Below, piece after piece: positions 53,519 to 62,899 of a DNA stretch of 64,000 nt. The notes under the pieces are model-generated. The model did not search any database, was not told the DNA's origin, and saw nothing but the letters and a program-made list of their open reading frames with translations. The stretch's first letter is position 1. The number at the start of each line of letters is the position of its first letter. The translations under genes were made by a program, and so were the position numbers. Origin of the DNA: Streptomyces sp. MMBL 11-1 (GTDB taxonomy: Bacteria; Actinomycetota; Actinomycetes; Streptomycetales; Streptomycetaceae); the NCBI RefSeq assembly GCF_028622875.1, contig NZ_CP117710.1, positions 62,001 to 126,000 on the forward strand, read 5' to 3'.

Positions 53519-56500
53519 GGGCGTGCTCCCAGGGTGACGAGGTCGGCGAGTTCGTGGTCGGTGAGCTGGGTGAGGGCGCGGTCGCCGCTGGTCAGGACGG
53601 CGGAGGCGAGGTCGCGCTTGTGGGTGAGGAGTTCGTCGATGCGGTCCTCGACGGTGTGCTCGGTGATCAGGCGGTGGACGGTGACGGTCTGCTGCTGGCC
53701 GATGCGGTGGGCCCGGTCGGTGGCCTGGTCCTCGACGGCGGCGTTCCAGGAGCGGTCGTAGTGGATGACGTGGGCGGCGCGGGTGAGGGTCAGTCCGGTG
53801 CCGGCGGCCTTGAGGGAGAGGATCATCACGGGGTGCTGGCCGGCCTGGAAGGCGTCGACCATGCGCTGGCGCTCGGGCAGGGTGGTTGCGCCGTGGAGGA
53901 AGATCGGGTCGTAGCCGTGCTGGGTGAGGTGGCGGTGGAGCAGGTGTCCCATGCTCACGTAGCTGGTGAAGAGGATCGCGGCCTCGGAGCGGGTCCGGAT
54001 CGTATCGAGGAGGTCCATCAGGGCTGCCGTCTTGGCGGAGCGGGCGGTGAACTCGGTTGTTGCCGCTGCTGATGTGGGGTCTTCGCGCAGGTAGTGCGCG
54101 GGGTGGTTGGTGATCTTTTTCAGGGCGGTGAGCAGCTTGAAGACGAGGCCGTTGCGGGTGATGCCGCGGGATGCCTGGATTTGCTGGAGGGTTTCGCGGA
54201 CGAGCGCTTCGTAGAGGCCGGCCTGCTCGGTGGTGAGGCGGACCAGGCGCGGGTGGTCGATCTTGGCGGGGAGTTCGGGGGCGATCCCCGGGTCCGTCTT
54301 GCGGCGTCGCAGGAGGAACGGTGCGATGACCCGGTTGAGTTCGAGGGCTTTCTCGCCGCCGGGGTCCTTCTCCGCCGCGTTCGCCCACCGGGCCCGGTAC
54401 TCCTTCAGCGTGCCGAAGAGGCGCGGGTTGGTCCAGTCGAGCAGGGCCCACAGCTCGGAGAGGTTGTTCTCCACCGGGGTGCCGGTCAGGGCGAGGCGGG
54501 TGGTGGAGGGCAGGGCGCGTAGCTGCCGGGCGGTGGCGGAGGCGGGGTTCTTCGCGTGCTGGGCTTCGTCCGCGATGACCAGCGACCAGGTGCGGTCGGC
54601 CAGGCGGGCGGTGTCGCGGCGCAGGACTCCGTAGGTGGTGACCACCACCGTGGTGTCGGTGAGCTCGTCGAGGGTGCGCTCGGGTCCGTGGTAGGCGCGG
54701 ACGTCCAGGCCGGGAGCGAACCGGGCGGCCTCCCGGCTCCAGGTGGTGACCAGGGAGGCCGGGCAGATGACCAGGGTCGGGCCCGGGGTGTGCTGCTGGC
54801 GGTGAAGGATGAAGGACAGCGCAGTGAGGGTCTTGCCCAAGCCCATGTCGTCGGCGAGGACCGCGCCGAAGCCGAGGCTGGCGGTGTGGGCGAGCCAGGT
54901 CAGGGCCCGCTGCTGGTAGCCGCGCAGTGTCGCGTGCAGGCCGGTCGGTACCGGTACGGGCTCGGGGTGGTGTTCGCCGCCGGTGAGGATGCCGATCGTG
55001 TGGGCGAGCTGTCCGGCTGTCCGGCAGGAGACGAGCGAGTCGTCGATGGTGATGGTGCCGGTCAGGGCGGCGGTCAGCGCCTGGGTGCCGGGCAGGTGCC
55101 CCAGCAGGCGGTGGCGTGCGCGGCGGCGCAGGACGGGGTCGGCCAGGACCCACCGTCCGCGGACGCGGACCAGGGGCCGGGCCGCTTCGGCGAGGGCGTC
55201 CATCTCCTGTTCACTCAGCGGCACGCCGTCCAGGGCGACCTGCCAGCGGAAGTCGAGCAGCGCGGTCACGCTGAACCGGGGTGCCTCTCCGACCGACCGG
55301 TGTCCGGACCCGCCGGGAGCGGGGTTGGTGCCGATGACCGCGGCGGCCTGCAGGGCGGTGCGCAGCTGTTCGGGCCATTGCACCCGTACACCGTGCTCGG
55401 CGAGTTCGGCTTCCTGTTCCAGCAGCGCCTCGATGGCCGCGGGGTAGAGCGTGCAGCGCCCGGGATGTTCCTGGGCGGCGAGTCCGGCCAGCGCGGGACA
55501 CCGGCGTGCGGCCCGGCGCAGGATGCGCCGGACTCGGGGACGCACGGCCTGCGGGTGCTGGCCGGCGAGGGTGGCGTCGCCTGACCACAGACGAGCGGCG
55601 GGTACCGGTGTCTCGTCGGGGGAGGTGTCGGTGGCAGCGGGCGCCAGGTGGAGTTCGGCGGTGAGGCGCCCCGTTGTGGCCTGTTCCTCGCTGGGTTCCT
55701 CGATCCGCACGATCACCTGAGGGGCCGGTCCGCCGTCGGCCTGGTCGGCGACGCTGTCCAGCCAGACGGCCACCTCTCCTTCGGCGTCCGCCGTCCTCCG
55801 GTCGGGGTGTGTCCAGGGGCCGGTGCCGAACACGGCGGCCGCCGGGGTGCGCATGAGCACGTCGGCGATCGCGTCGGCGGCGGCACCGAGCGCCTCGCGG
55901 GCCGGCATCCCGGGCGGCGTCGCTCCGGTGGGTGCGGCGGCGGCGAGGACGGACAAAGCCTGCTCGGCGTTCGGCGGGATGGGGCCGACGCACCACGCGG
56001 CCCGGCTGCCGTCGTGGGCGGGGTGGACCAGCTGGGCGGCGATCAGCTGCAGGACGATGTGCAGCGCCCGCTGCCAGAAGACGGCCGTCGCGCTTGCCCC
56101 GTGGTCCGCGCGGTGGAGGACGGGCAGGCCTTCGAGGAGAGGGATCCGCCAGCCGGAGGGGCCGTCGGAGCGGGGCTCGGCGGTCAGCGGATCGGGCAGG
56201 CCGGTCATCGGGAGCGCCTGTCGACCGTTGTCCTGTATCCGCCACGCCGCTGGTCGCCCGGTGACGGCGGGCACGAACGTGACGGAGCAGCCGGAGGCGA
56301 CGGCATCCAGCAGCAGTGCGGCGGCCGGTCGGCCCTCCACGTCGAGGAAGGACCGGTGCGGATCCGTAGCCGTACGGGCGGCGGGCGCCGGTGTCGAGGA
56401 CGGCTGGGTGACGGCCGTTTCCGGGCCGGTCGTACGCCGCTCGCTGCCGGCGGCGACGTCCGGGGCCGGTGCGGGGGCGGTGCGGTCGAGAGCGTGGAGT

Positions 56501-57747
56501 TTCCGCAGCAGCTTCAGCGCCGCCGCCCGGCGCGCGGAGGTCTTGTCCGGGCCGACGGCGGTCGCCTTCACCGGGGTGTCGCTCGCCCGGTACCGGCAGG
56601 AGTAGGCGACCTCCTTGCGGACGCCGAGCGTGCGTACGCTCACTTCGGGTTTGCTGATCGTGTCGAGCTGGTGGTGCTTGTTGAGGTACTTGACCGGGTC
56701 CTCGCCGGGCCCGGGAACGGTGATCTTCGGCGTGGGGGCCGGTTTTTCGTCGACCGCGTGCGGCGGTTCGGGCAGGTCCGCCATGAGGGCGAGCAGCGCA
56801 CACGCCGCGTAGTGCCGGGCCGTCTTACGCACCGGCGCGGAGCGCACCGGACCAGTCGACGTCCCCTCTCCGACCGTCAGCAGGGCCCGCGTGTGGTGGA
56901 GGCCCTGGTCGTCGACGTCTTCGGTGTAGGTCAGGCCGTGATCCGCGCCGTGCTGCTCGGCGTGCCAGTGCAGGAGGCGGGCGGGGGCCGGTGGCATGGC
57001 CGCCGCCCGTTGGAGGGCGACTTCGCGTACGGCTGCCCAAGCCCGGCTGCGGGCCTCGAAGAGCAAAAGGTAGAGCTCCCGGTGACGCAGCCGGCCAGCG
57101 CGGGCACGCTTGAGAGCTTCGAGGTTCAGCTCGGCATCGGGGCTTCGGCCGTCTTCGACGTTCCGGCGCAGACGCTGCTCGAAGACTTCCGACGGCATCC
57201 CGGGCAGGACCAGGCGATGCGGCTCGCCGGTCACGGCCGGGTCCTCGCCGGGCAGCATGACCCCCGCGAGGCGAGCCAGCAGGGCGAGCGACGCGCGGTC
57301 CTTGGCCTCCCGGCCGGTGGGGGCGGACTGCGCGGGGCCCGTCACCTGGGACTCGGCCGGACCGATGACGGCAGCGACGGCGCACTGGCCGTCGCCGATG
57401 GCCGTGTCGGTCTCCTCGAACCGCGGAGGTGGCCACACCTCCACCTGCGTGTGGGCGGTCAGGATTTGCCGGGCCGACTCGATGTTGTGGACCAGGTGCT
57501 CCATGACGGCCTGCCGGGCCGGCACCCACGACGATACGGCGGGGGTGGCCAGCAACACCAGGCGCATGTCCCGCACGCTCAGCAGACCGGCACGGCTACG
57601 GCGCAGAGTATCGCGGGCCATCGCGATGTCGTCGGTGTCCGATCCGACGAGTTGCTTGAGCGCCTCGTGCCACCGGCCCGCGTCCAGCGAACCGACATCG
57701 TGGTCTTCCAGCGTCGTCTGCATACCGGTTGTAGCCGTGAAGCTCAC
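53515..57747 (-). CDS. Giant SNF2-family helicase with dsRNA-binding-like repeats
   Basis: The protein has 1410 aa; GTG at 57747 preceded by GGGGAG. The C-terminal 480 residues are a Swi2/Snf2 ATPase: DDMGLGKT (Walker A), IADEAQ (DEAQ box), LTGTPVENN, and the helicase C lobe with LFTSYVSMGH, LKAAGTGLTL and DRAHRIGQ. The N-terminal 430 residues hold three sections resembling dsRNA-binding motifs (about 90-150, 254-324, 350-422), the last with PVKYLNKHHQL and KTSARRAAALKLLRKL. Repeats 1 and 2 are each preceded by a similar helical block (RRSRAGLLSVRDM and KRARAGRLRHREL). Snf2 proteins move along duplexes using ATP. The unusual N-terminus may direct it to structured RNA or DNA. Confidence 0.9.
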   Translation of the reverse strand: MSFTATTGMQTTLEDHDVGSLDAGRWHEALKQLVGSDTDDIAMARDTLRRSRAGLLSVRDMRLVLLATPAVSSWVPARQAVMEHLVHNIESARQILTAHTQVEVWPPPRFEETDTAIGDGQCAVAAVIGPAESQVTGPAQSAPTGREAKDRASLALLARLAGVMLPGEDPAVTGEPHRLVLPGMPSEVFEQRLRRNVEDGRSPDAELNLEALKRARAGRLRHRELYLLLFEARSRAWAAVREVALQRAAAMPPAPARLLHWHAEQHGADHGLTYTEDVDDQGLHHTRALLTVGEGTSTGPVRSAPVRKTARHYAACALLALMADLPEPPHAVDEKPAPTPKITVPGPGEDPVKYLNKHHQLDTISKPEVSVRTLGVRKEVAYSCRYRASDTPVKATAVGPDKTSARRAAALKLLRKLHALDRTAPAPAPDVAAGSERRTTGPETAVTQPSSTPAPAARTATDPHRSFLDVEGRPAAALLLDAVASGCSVTFVPAVTGRPAAWRIQDNGRQALPMTGLPDPLTAEPRSDGPSGWRIPLLEGLPVLHRADHGASATAVFWQRALHIVLQLIAAQLVHPAHDGSRAAWCVGPIPPNAEQALSVLAAAAPTGATPPGMPAREALGAAADAIADVLMRTPAAAVFGTGPWTHPDRRTADAEGEVAVWLDSVADQADGGPAPQVIVRIEEPSEEQATTGRLTAELHLAPAATDTSPDETPVPAARLWSGDATLAGQHPQAVRPRVRRILRRAARRCPALAGLAAQEHPGRCTLYPAAIEALLEQEAELAEHGVRVQWPEQLRTALQAAAVIGTNPAPGGSGHRSVGEAPRFSVTALLDFRWQVALDGVPLSEQEMDALAEAARPLVRVRGRWVLADPVLRRRARHRLLGHLPGTQALTAALTGTITIDDSLVSCRTAGQLAHTIGILTGGEHHPEPVPVPTGLHATLRGYQQRALTWLAHTASLGFGAVLADDMGLGKTLTALSFILHRQQHTPGPTLVICPASLVTTWSREAARFAPGLDVRAYHGPERTLDELTDTTVVVTTYGVLRRDTARLADRTWSLVIADEAQHAKNPASATARQLRALPSTTRLALTGTPVENNLSELWALLDWTNPRLFGTLKEYRARWANAAEKDPGGEKALELNRVIAPFLLRRRKTDPGIAPELPAKIDHPRLVRLTTEQAGLYEALVRETLQQIQASRGITRNGLVFKLLTALKKITNHPAHYLREDPTSAAATTEFTARSAKTAALMDLLDTIRTRSEAAILFTSYVSMGHLLHRHLTQHGYDPIFLHGATTLPERQRMVDAFQAGQHPVMILSLKAAGTGLTLTRAAHVIHYDRSWNAAVEDQATDRAHRIGQQQTVTVHRLITEHTVEDRIDELLTHKRDLASAVLTSGDRALTQLTDHELADLVTLGARP

Positions 57748-58006
57748 TCCCACTCCCCTGCACGAGCCGCCGGCACTGGAGCCGACGGCGTTCACTAACG
57801 GCATCGATCTCGCCACAGTAGGCGAGAACACTGGCACGTCCGACGCCTGCCACGGTCTGGCACCCGGGGTCGCCCCAGACACCCGCGCTCCTTGCCCGGA
57901 AGGCCCCCGTGGGGCTGGCTGTCCGGCGGACAGGCCCTGCCCACGCCTCCCGGATCCTGCGCTTCGTAGCTACCTGGGTTCAGTCATGGGACTCATCACG
58001 ACTGGT

Positions 58007-58020
58007 GGGTCTGAGAATTA
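58007..58020. repeat. Second copy of the 14-nt repeat
   Basis: Same GGGTCTGAGAATTA as at 50717-50730. Lies right after the stop of the PIMT-like gene. Confidence 0.55.
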
Positions 58021-58944
58021 CTGGAGGGGGCTCTCCGCCCGGGCTGTGCGCGCGGTGGAGCGCTGTTGGGTTGGATCGATGATCTGCTGTCCGCGAGGTC
58101 CTGCTTCGACACGGAGTTCCTGCCACCGGTCAACTTCAACGGAGTCAGGCCATCCCAGTTCCGCGTACGGGCGGGGTTCTCGCTGGCCCCGGAAGCGCAT
58201 GAAGTGAAGCTGCGCCACGAATCGTCCCTGAGCGGTGCCCGGGCCGGTGCCGGTGAGGCGGACCAGGAGGTCGCAGCCGAAAGGACTGTCGAGGGGGGCG
58301 AGGAGGACACCGCCGGGGCGCAGTTGCTCCAGCCACGCTCGGGGGATCGTCCGGACCGAGGCGGTGGCGATGATCCGGTCGAAGGGCCCGGACGCCGGGT
58401 GCCCTTCTTCGCCGTCGCCGGTGATGACGAGCGGGTCCAAACCCAGCCTGTTGAGGTTCTGGCGTGCGCGCTCGGCGATGGAGGGGTCGACTTCGATACT
58501 GACGACGGTTCCTTGGCCGGTGCGGGTGGCCAACAGGGCGGTGGTGTAGCCGGTTCCGGTGCCGAGTTCGAGTACTCGTTCGCCGGGCTCTGGTGCGAGG
58601 TGGCGCAGGAGTTCGATGATGACGCCGCTGTAGGAGATGCTGGAGGTGAACGCCCCCTTCGCGGGGCCGGCCGGTGGGATGAGGCCGTCGTCCATCTGCG
58701 TGATCAGTGGTGCGCCGGTGCTGTAGACGGCCTTCAGCCACGCCTTGGGGCGCTCGCCCCGGTCGATCAGGCTGTACAGGCCGTCCTCGCGAGGCGAAGG
58801 CCACCACACGCGGGCGGGCGCGAAGTGCTCTCGCGGCACCCTGAGGAAGGCGTCCCGCAGCCACACCGCCTCACCGAACCCGCGGGCTGCGGCGTCCATC
58901 TCTGCTGCGGAGCGGCGCCGGAGGGTGTCAGCGTTGATCGGCAT
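58018..58944 (-). CDS. PIMT-like O-methyltransferase next to a small peptide gene
   Basis: The protein has 308 aa; ATG at 58944, 9 nt after the peptide stop. A region preceding the core (LRDAFLRVPREHFAPARVWW) and the SAM-binding motif VLELGTGTGYTTALLA identify a protein L-isoaspartate methyltransferase fold, with SGVIIELLRH before it and RPGGVLLAPL after. Housekeeping PIMT repairs isoaspartate. Homologues that sit alone beside an Asp-rich short peptide can instead methylate Asp to form aspartimide in RiPPs. The extra N- and C-terminal parts fit that subgroup. No ATP-grasp or cyclase gene is nearby. Confidence 0.82.
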   Translation of the reverse strand: MPINADTLRRRSAAEMDAAARGFGEAVWLRDAFLRVPREHFAPARVWWPSPREDGLYSLIDRGERPKAWLKAVYSTGAPLITQMDDGLIPPAGPAKGAFTSSISYSGVIIELLRHLAPEPGERVLELGTGTGYTTALLATRTGQGTVVSIEVDPSIAERARQNLNRLGLDPLVITGDGEEGHPASGPFDRIIATASVRTIPRAWLEQLRPGGVLLAPLDSPFGCDLLVRLTGTGPGTAQGRFVAQLHFMRFRGQREPRPYAELGWPDSVEVDRWQELRVEAGPRGQQIIDPTQQRSTARTARAESPLQ

Positions 58945-58953
58945 CTGCGGCGC

Positions 58954-59088
58954 CTAGTCGTCCGAGTCGTCGGGCTCGGGCATCGGGTTTCCTGGATCGC
59001 CTGGGCTGGAGTAGGGGCCGCCGACCTGTCCGTCGCCGGACTGCCGGTCGTCTCCATGGGCCATGATGCTCATCTGTGAGGGCTTCAT
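58954..59088 (-). CDS. 44-aa Asp-rich peptide, candidate RiPP precursor
   Basis: The ATG at 59088 has GGAGGAGA 4 nt before it, a very strong site. The peptide begins MKPSQMSIMAHGDDRQSGDG and ends NPMPEPDDSDD, with Asp-Gly, Asp-Asp and Asp-Pro pairs that are prone to aspartimide formation. No Cys. It directly precedes the PIMT-like gene in the same transcript. Size, composition and gene order match precursors modified by lone PIMT-like enzymes. Confidence 0.65.
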   Translation of the reverse strand: MKPSQMSIMAHGDDRQSGDGQVGGPYSSPGDPGNPMPEPDDSDD

Positions 59089-59356
59089 CTGCTCTCCTCC
59101 GCCAGCGGGCCTCGCAGGCAACGGTAGTGGCCTGGTGCCGAATTTGTGGCCGTCTTCCTCGCTTCGATCGGCAAAGTGCTGAACGGCGGCCGCGCGTCGC
59201 GGGAGCGACAGGCGCGAGGCCCGTGGTCCCCGCATGCCGGTGCCCGCTGAGTGGAGTCGCCTGGCCTGGGCTGGCGGAGAGGGCGCTACGCGCCCGATGA
59301 CCGCTGGCCACGGCGAAGGCCCCAAGGGGCCCGTGTTGCGGCATTACGCTACGCGT

Positions 59357-59830
59357 GTGACGGACACGGTGACGATCAGCGATGCACTTCGGCGGGCGCT
59401 GCTCGCGTACAACGCGCGGGCGGTTCACGCGGGCGGTGAGGCAGAGGCCCACGTCTCGGCGTTCTTGGCCGAGGTCGCCGCCGATGTCCTCGCGCTCCTA
59501 GACGCCGGCAAGGACCCGGTGCAGAGCGAGCTTCTCGCGGAGGCGTACCGGTGCTTGACCTTCGCTGCCGACGACCCGCTCGGGCAGTCGTGCCGTGAGC
59601 GCGATGAACTGGTGAACATCGCCTGCCACGGGCTGGCTCATGCGCGCCTGGCCGGGCCCGGTGGCCGGGCCCGCGAGGACGAGGTGCACGGGCTTCTGGA
59701 GGAGGGGTGGACGGCGTCGCTGCTGGCCTGGTCGCAGATCTTCCCGGCTCGCCTGGACGCCGTGACCCAGCCGTGCGCCTGTGGCGCGCTGGGCACCCGC
59801 CAGGTGCTGGTCCCTGTCGAAGGGCGGTGA
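59357..59830 (+). CDS. Hypothetical protein, 157 aa
   Basis: GTG at 59357. TACGCT ends 6 nt before it, so a leaderless start is possible. Helical protein starting VTDTVTISDALRRALLAYNA, with CRERDELVNIACHGLAHARL in the middle and CACGALGTRQVL near the end. It is followed after 3 nt by the 611-aa gene, so the two form an operon. No family recognised. Confidence 0.65.
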   Translation: MTDTVTISDALRRALLAYNARAVHAGGEAEAHVSAFLAEVAADVLALLDAGKDPVQSELLAEAYRCLTFAADDPLGQSCRERDELVNIACHGLAHARLAGPGGRAREDEVHGLLEEGWTASLLAWSQIFPARLDAVTQPCACGALGTRQVLVPVEGR

Positions 59831-59833
59831 CCA

Positions 59834-61669
59834 ATGGCCCGTTCGTTCCCGGAGATCCCCGCGCGTGGGCTCGCAGGCCTGGGCGTCGAACTGCCCGGCC
59901 TGGCGGGGATCCGGATCGCGTTGACCGGCGGCCGCGGCACCGCCAAGTTCCACGTGCCGCCGCCCGACCCCGGTCTGCGCCGCTTTCACCACGACGCCTG
60001 CCGGTACTCCAAGCCGGCTGATCAGGCCTCCACGTACGGGCTGCTGGAGGTGTTCGAGCGGATCTGCAAAAAGTGCCCCATCGTTCTTCCGGCTGCTGCG
60101 GATGCGCTGTGGCGGGCTGTCGCGTTCGCTGCGGGCCGCCGTGAGGTTCTGGACCGGGCCGAGGCGGAGCGGGAGCCGCGGACCTGGCTCGGCTACGCCC
60201 GCGCCGCCGCCCGGCATGACCCGGGCGACGACGAGCTGGTGGATCAGTGGCTTCGGCAGGCCCGCGCCGATGCCGCGCTCGCCGAGGACGCGGACACTGT
60301 CGCCGACGCCTGGGACCGCCTCAACCGCGCTCGCCGCTCCTTCCTCGACAGGTACGCGGCTGAATGTCCCGAGGTCGAGGCGTACAACGGGGCGCGTGAC
60401 GCGGTGCGCCGTTCCGTCGGGTCCGAGCAGCGGCGGGTGCTGGACCAGGTGAGCGCGGCGGTCGGCAAGGTCTCCCGTACTCGGCAGCGGACGTACGGGC
60501 CGCCGCCGGAGCTGGATGCCGGGGCGCTGGTGTGCGGGGTGTGGCTGGCGGCGCGCTCGCGCGGCCACTCCGCCCGCCGGGCCGCCGAGCTCGCCCACAG
60601 TGCGGCCGGGGCGGAGCTGGTCGGTGCCCAGGTCGTCGACGTCACCCGCCTGCACGTCCCGCCCCGCACCGACGGCAGCGCCTACGAGACCCCTGCGGCC
60701 TGGGCGAACGAGGAGCTTCAGCATTGGTGGAGGAGCGCGGTCGCGGACATGTGCACGCGTCTGGAAGCCGACTTCGAGGCGGAGTCGGCGGATGCCGCCA
60801 GCCGCCTGCTCCTTGTGCGGGACTGGCCGCTGACCGGTACCCGGGACGCACCGGTGGCCTACCTGGCCGCCTCCCCCGTCCTGGGCCCGGTCGTGCCTTA
60901 CGGGTACCGGGAGGTGGACGACTACGTGTCCTGGAGCGGCGGGGACAGCGCCGGGCCCAGCTTCGGCGCCGTCCTGGCCGCCCCTGCACATCTGGTCGGC
61001 AAGATCGAGAAGGAGCAGGCCGCTCAACCCTCCCACCAGCAGGCCCGGTTCACCGCAGGAGGACCCATCACCGACGGTGCGGCAGACATGGAGGCAGCGC
61101 AGGGGCTGCTGCGCACCGTGTTCCCGCTGCTGCCCGGCGACGGTGACGGGGAGCCGCCTGTCCCCGCGGCGGCCGTCGCCGAGCAGCGAGCTGCCCGGCA
61201 CGCCGCGCGTGGACGGCGTCTGGTCGGCGAGGAGCAGCAGCAGCTCTACCGGATCGCGGACTCCATCGGCGGCGGGTACGCCTGCTGGGTACCCGGCGAA
61301 CCGGACGAGCTGGAGCCGTTCGCCAGGCTCGTATCGTGGCTGCGGTGGAGCACGGTGCGCGTGGACATGCTGTCCGGCCCGTCCGGCGCGGCCGACCGGT
61401 GGGTGAGTGTCTTCGGCACCCTGGAGCCCGCCACCACGACCCACCTCGGCATCAGCCCCGGCGGCCGGCACCGCACCGTACGCATCCCCTGGCACCGGAT
61501 CGTCGCCGTCACTGGCGTCCCGCGCTACGACCCCGGCTACGGCACTCCCGATTTGTGGCAGCCGTACGAACCCGTCGATGCCCCTCCCCCACCCCCGCCC
61601 GGGCCCCGCCCCTCACTGATCCGCGGGGCGGGTCTGCGAGCCGTACCCTCGCCGGACGGGGCCGCGTAA
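59834..61669 (+). CDS. Large hypothetical protein, 611 aa
   Basis: ATG at 59834. The N-terminal 85 residues contain FHHDACRYSKPADQ and FERICKKCPIVL, a Cys/His array that could bind metal. The middle is long and helical. The C-terminal 200 residues include a compact domain (GYACWVPGEPDELEPFARLV) and a Pro-rich tail. No family recognised. Second gene of an operon with 59357-59830, possibly part of an accessory-element function. Confidence 0.7.
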   Translation: MARSFPEIPARGLAGLGVELPGLAGIRIALTGGRGTAKFHVPPPDPGLRRFHHDACRYSKPADQASTYGLLEVFERICKKCPIVLPAAADALWRAVAFAAGRREVLDRAEAEREPRTWLGYARAAARHDPGDDELVDQWLRQARADAALAEDADTVADAWDRLNRARRSFLDRYAAECPEVEAYNGARDAVRRSVGSEQRRVLDQVSAAVGKVSRTRQRTYGPPPELDAGALVCGVWLAARSRGHSARRAAELAHSAAGAELVGAQVVDVTRLHVPPRTDGSAYETPAAWANEELQHWWRSAVADMCTRLEADFEAESADAASRLLLVRDWPLTGTRDAPVAYLAASPVLGPVVPYGYREVDDYVSWSGGDSAGPSFGAVLAAPAHLVGKIEKEQAAQPSHQQARFTAGGPITDGAADMEAAQGLLRTVFPLLPGDGDGEPPVPAAAVAEQRAARHAARGRRLVGEEQQQLYRIADSIGGGYACWVPGEPDELEPFARLVSWLRWSTVRVDMLSGPSGAADRWVSVFGTLEPATTTHLGISPGGRHRTVRIPWHRIVAVTGVPRYDPGYGTPDLWQPYEPVDAPPPPPPGPRPSLIRGAGLRAVPSPDGAA

Positions 61670-61940
61670 CCACGACAGTGGGCCTTCGACGGTTCCTCAC
61701 CCTGCTCCACGTGAGAGGGCGTCGACCTGGTCAAGGCGACGGCGGGCGGCGCGAAAAGCTGATCCGTCGTTCCCGGTCATTCCTCTACCGCTGGGATGGG
61801 TTCGGGTGCATCGTGGTCGTGGTGAGACCGCACCTGCCAGGGTGAGGTTTCCCTTCTCAGGCCCTGCCCGCGCCCCCCGTCGCGTGCGGGGCCTGCCGCT
61901 CCTCCCGGCTCCCCACGGGAGGCTTCGCGGCTGCCCGGAA

Positions 61941-62132
61941 TCAGAGTTGAGGGAGTTCTCCGGGGCGGATGGGCACGATGGTGACGTCGGTGGCACCGGC
62001 AGCTTCGAGGTCGTCCTTGCGGCCGTTGGCACTGCCCTCGTCGTAGGCGACGGAGGACGCTTGGCGTTGCCCAGCTGCATCGGTCCAGGTGAGGGCGAAG
62101 TTCTGCATAGTGATCGGCATGATGTTCATCAT
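61941..62132 (-). CDS. Small hypothetical protein, 63 aa
   Basis: Starts at one of two adjacent ATG codons (62132 or 62129), with poor ribosome sites. The sequence MNIMPITMQNFALTWTDAAG followed by a short alpha/beta part (AAGATDVTIVPIRPGELPQL) looks like a real small fold. Function unknown. The 270 nt before it (61670-61940) show no supported gene. Confidence 0.5.
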   Translation of the reverse strand: MMNIMPITMQNFALTWTDAAGQRQASSVAYDEGSANGRKDDLEAAGATDVTIVPIRPGELPQL

Positions 62133-62245
62133 GGCCGGTGGGTCTGACACTGCCGCGGCGTCGACCGGTACGACTTGCCACTCGGCAGGGTGAACCGGTC
62201 GCGGTCTGCGCCTGGGCGGCTTCGGTCGGCCGGTACGAAGGGTGC

Positions 62246-62899
62246 ATGATCACGACGACCCTGCGGGGCCTTGCCGCTACCGCTCTCGCTGTTCTGCCGC
62301 TGCTCGCCGCGGCTCCGGCTCAGGCCGCCGAGCCCTTGCCTCTGGCCGAAGCCGTTCAACAGCTGCCCCTGGCTGCTGAGTCCCGGGAGGGATACCAGCG
62401 CTCCAGCTTCAAGCACTGGGTGGACGAGGACAAGGACGGGTGCTCGACCCGAGCGGAGGTGCTGATCGCGGAATCCCGAGTGGCTGCCACGGTCGGGCCT
62501 CGGTGCAAGGTCACCGCGGGCCGGTGGTTCAGCTATTACGACGGCGTCACCCTCACGGCCCCGGGCGGCCTGGACATCGACCACATGGTTCCGCTCGCCG
62601 AGGCGTGGGACAGCGGCGCCTCGGAGTGGACCGCGGCCCGTCGTGAGGCCTACGCCAACGATCTGTCCGCCGAGCGATCGCTGGTGGCGGTCACCGCGAA
62701 GACGAACCGCTCCAAGGCCGACAAGGATCCCGACGAGTGGCTGCCGCCGCTGGCTGACGCCCGTTGCACCTACGCGGCGGATTGGGTGTCGACGAAACTG
62801 CGCTGGGGCCTGTCGGTGGACGCGGCGGAGGGCGAAGCCCTTGCCGAGCTTGCGGAGGGTTGCGGCCAGGAGACGGTGACGTTCGAGCCAGCCTTCTGA
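62246..62899 (+). CDS. Secreted HNH endonuclease-like protein
   Basis: The protein has 217 aa. GAAGG just precedes the ATG at 62246. A signal peptide of about 27 residues ends at AQAA. The DUF1524/HNH-type core is DIDHMVPLAEAWDSGASEW followed by SLVAVTAKTNRSKADKDP, containing the active-site His and Asn. Secreted nucleases of this type are frequent in Streptomyces and degrade extracellular DNA. Stand-alone. Confidence 0.88.
   Translation: MITTTLRGLAATALAVLPLLAAAPAQAAEPLPLAEAVQQLPLAAESREGYQRSSFKHWVDEDKDGCSTRAEVLIAESRVAATVGPRCKVTAGRWFSYYDGVTLTAPGGLDIDHMVPLAEAWDSGASEWTAARREAYANDLSAERSLVAVTAKTNRSKADKDPDEWLPPLADARCTYAADWVSTKLRWGLSVDAAEGEALAELAEGCGQETVTFEPAF

Noticed and set aside
53519..55153. 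Continuation of the minus-strand frame upstream of the SWIM gene start
   Set aside because: It runs through the SNF2 gene in another frame and is Arg/Pro-rich; the SWIM gene starts at the ATGA overlap at 53518.
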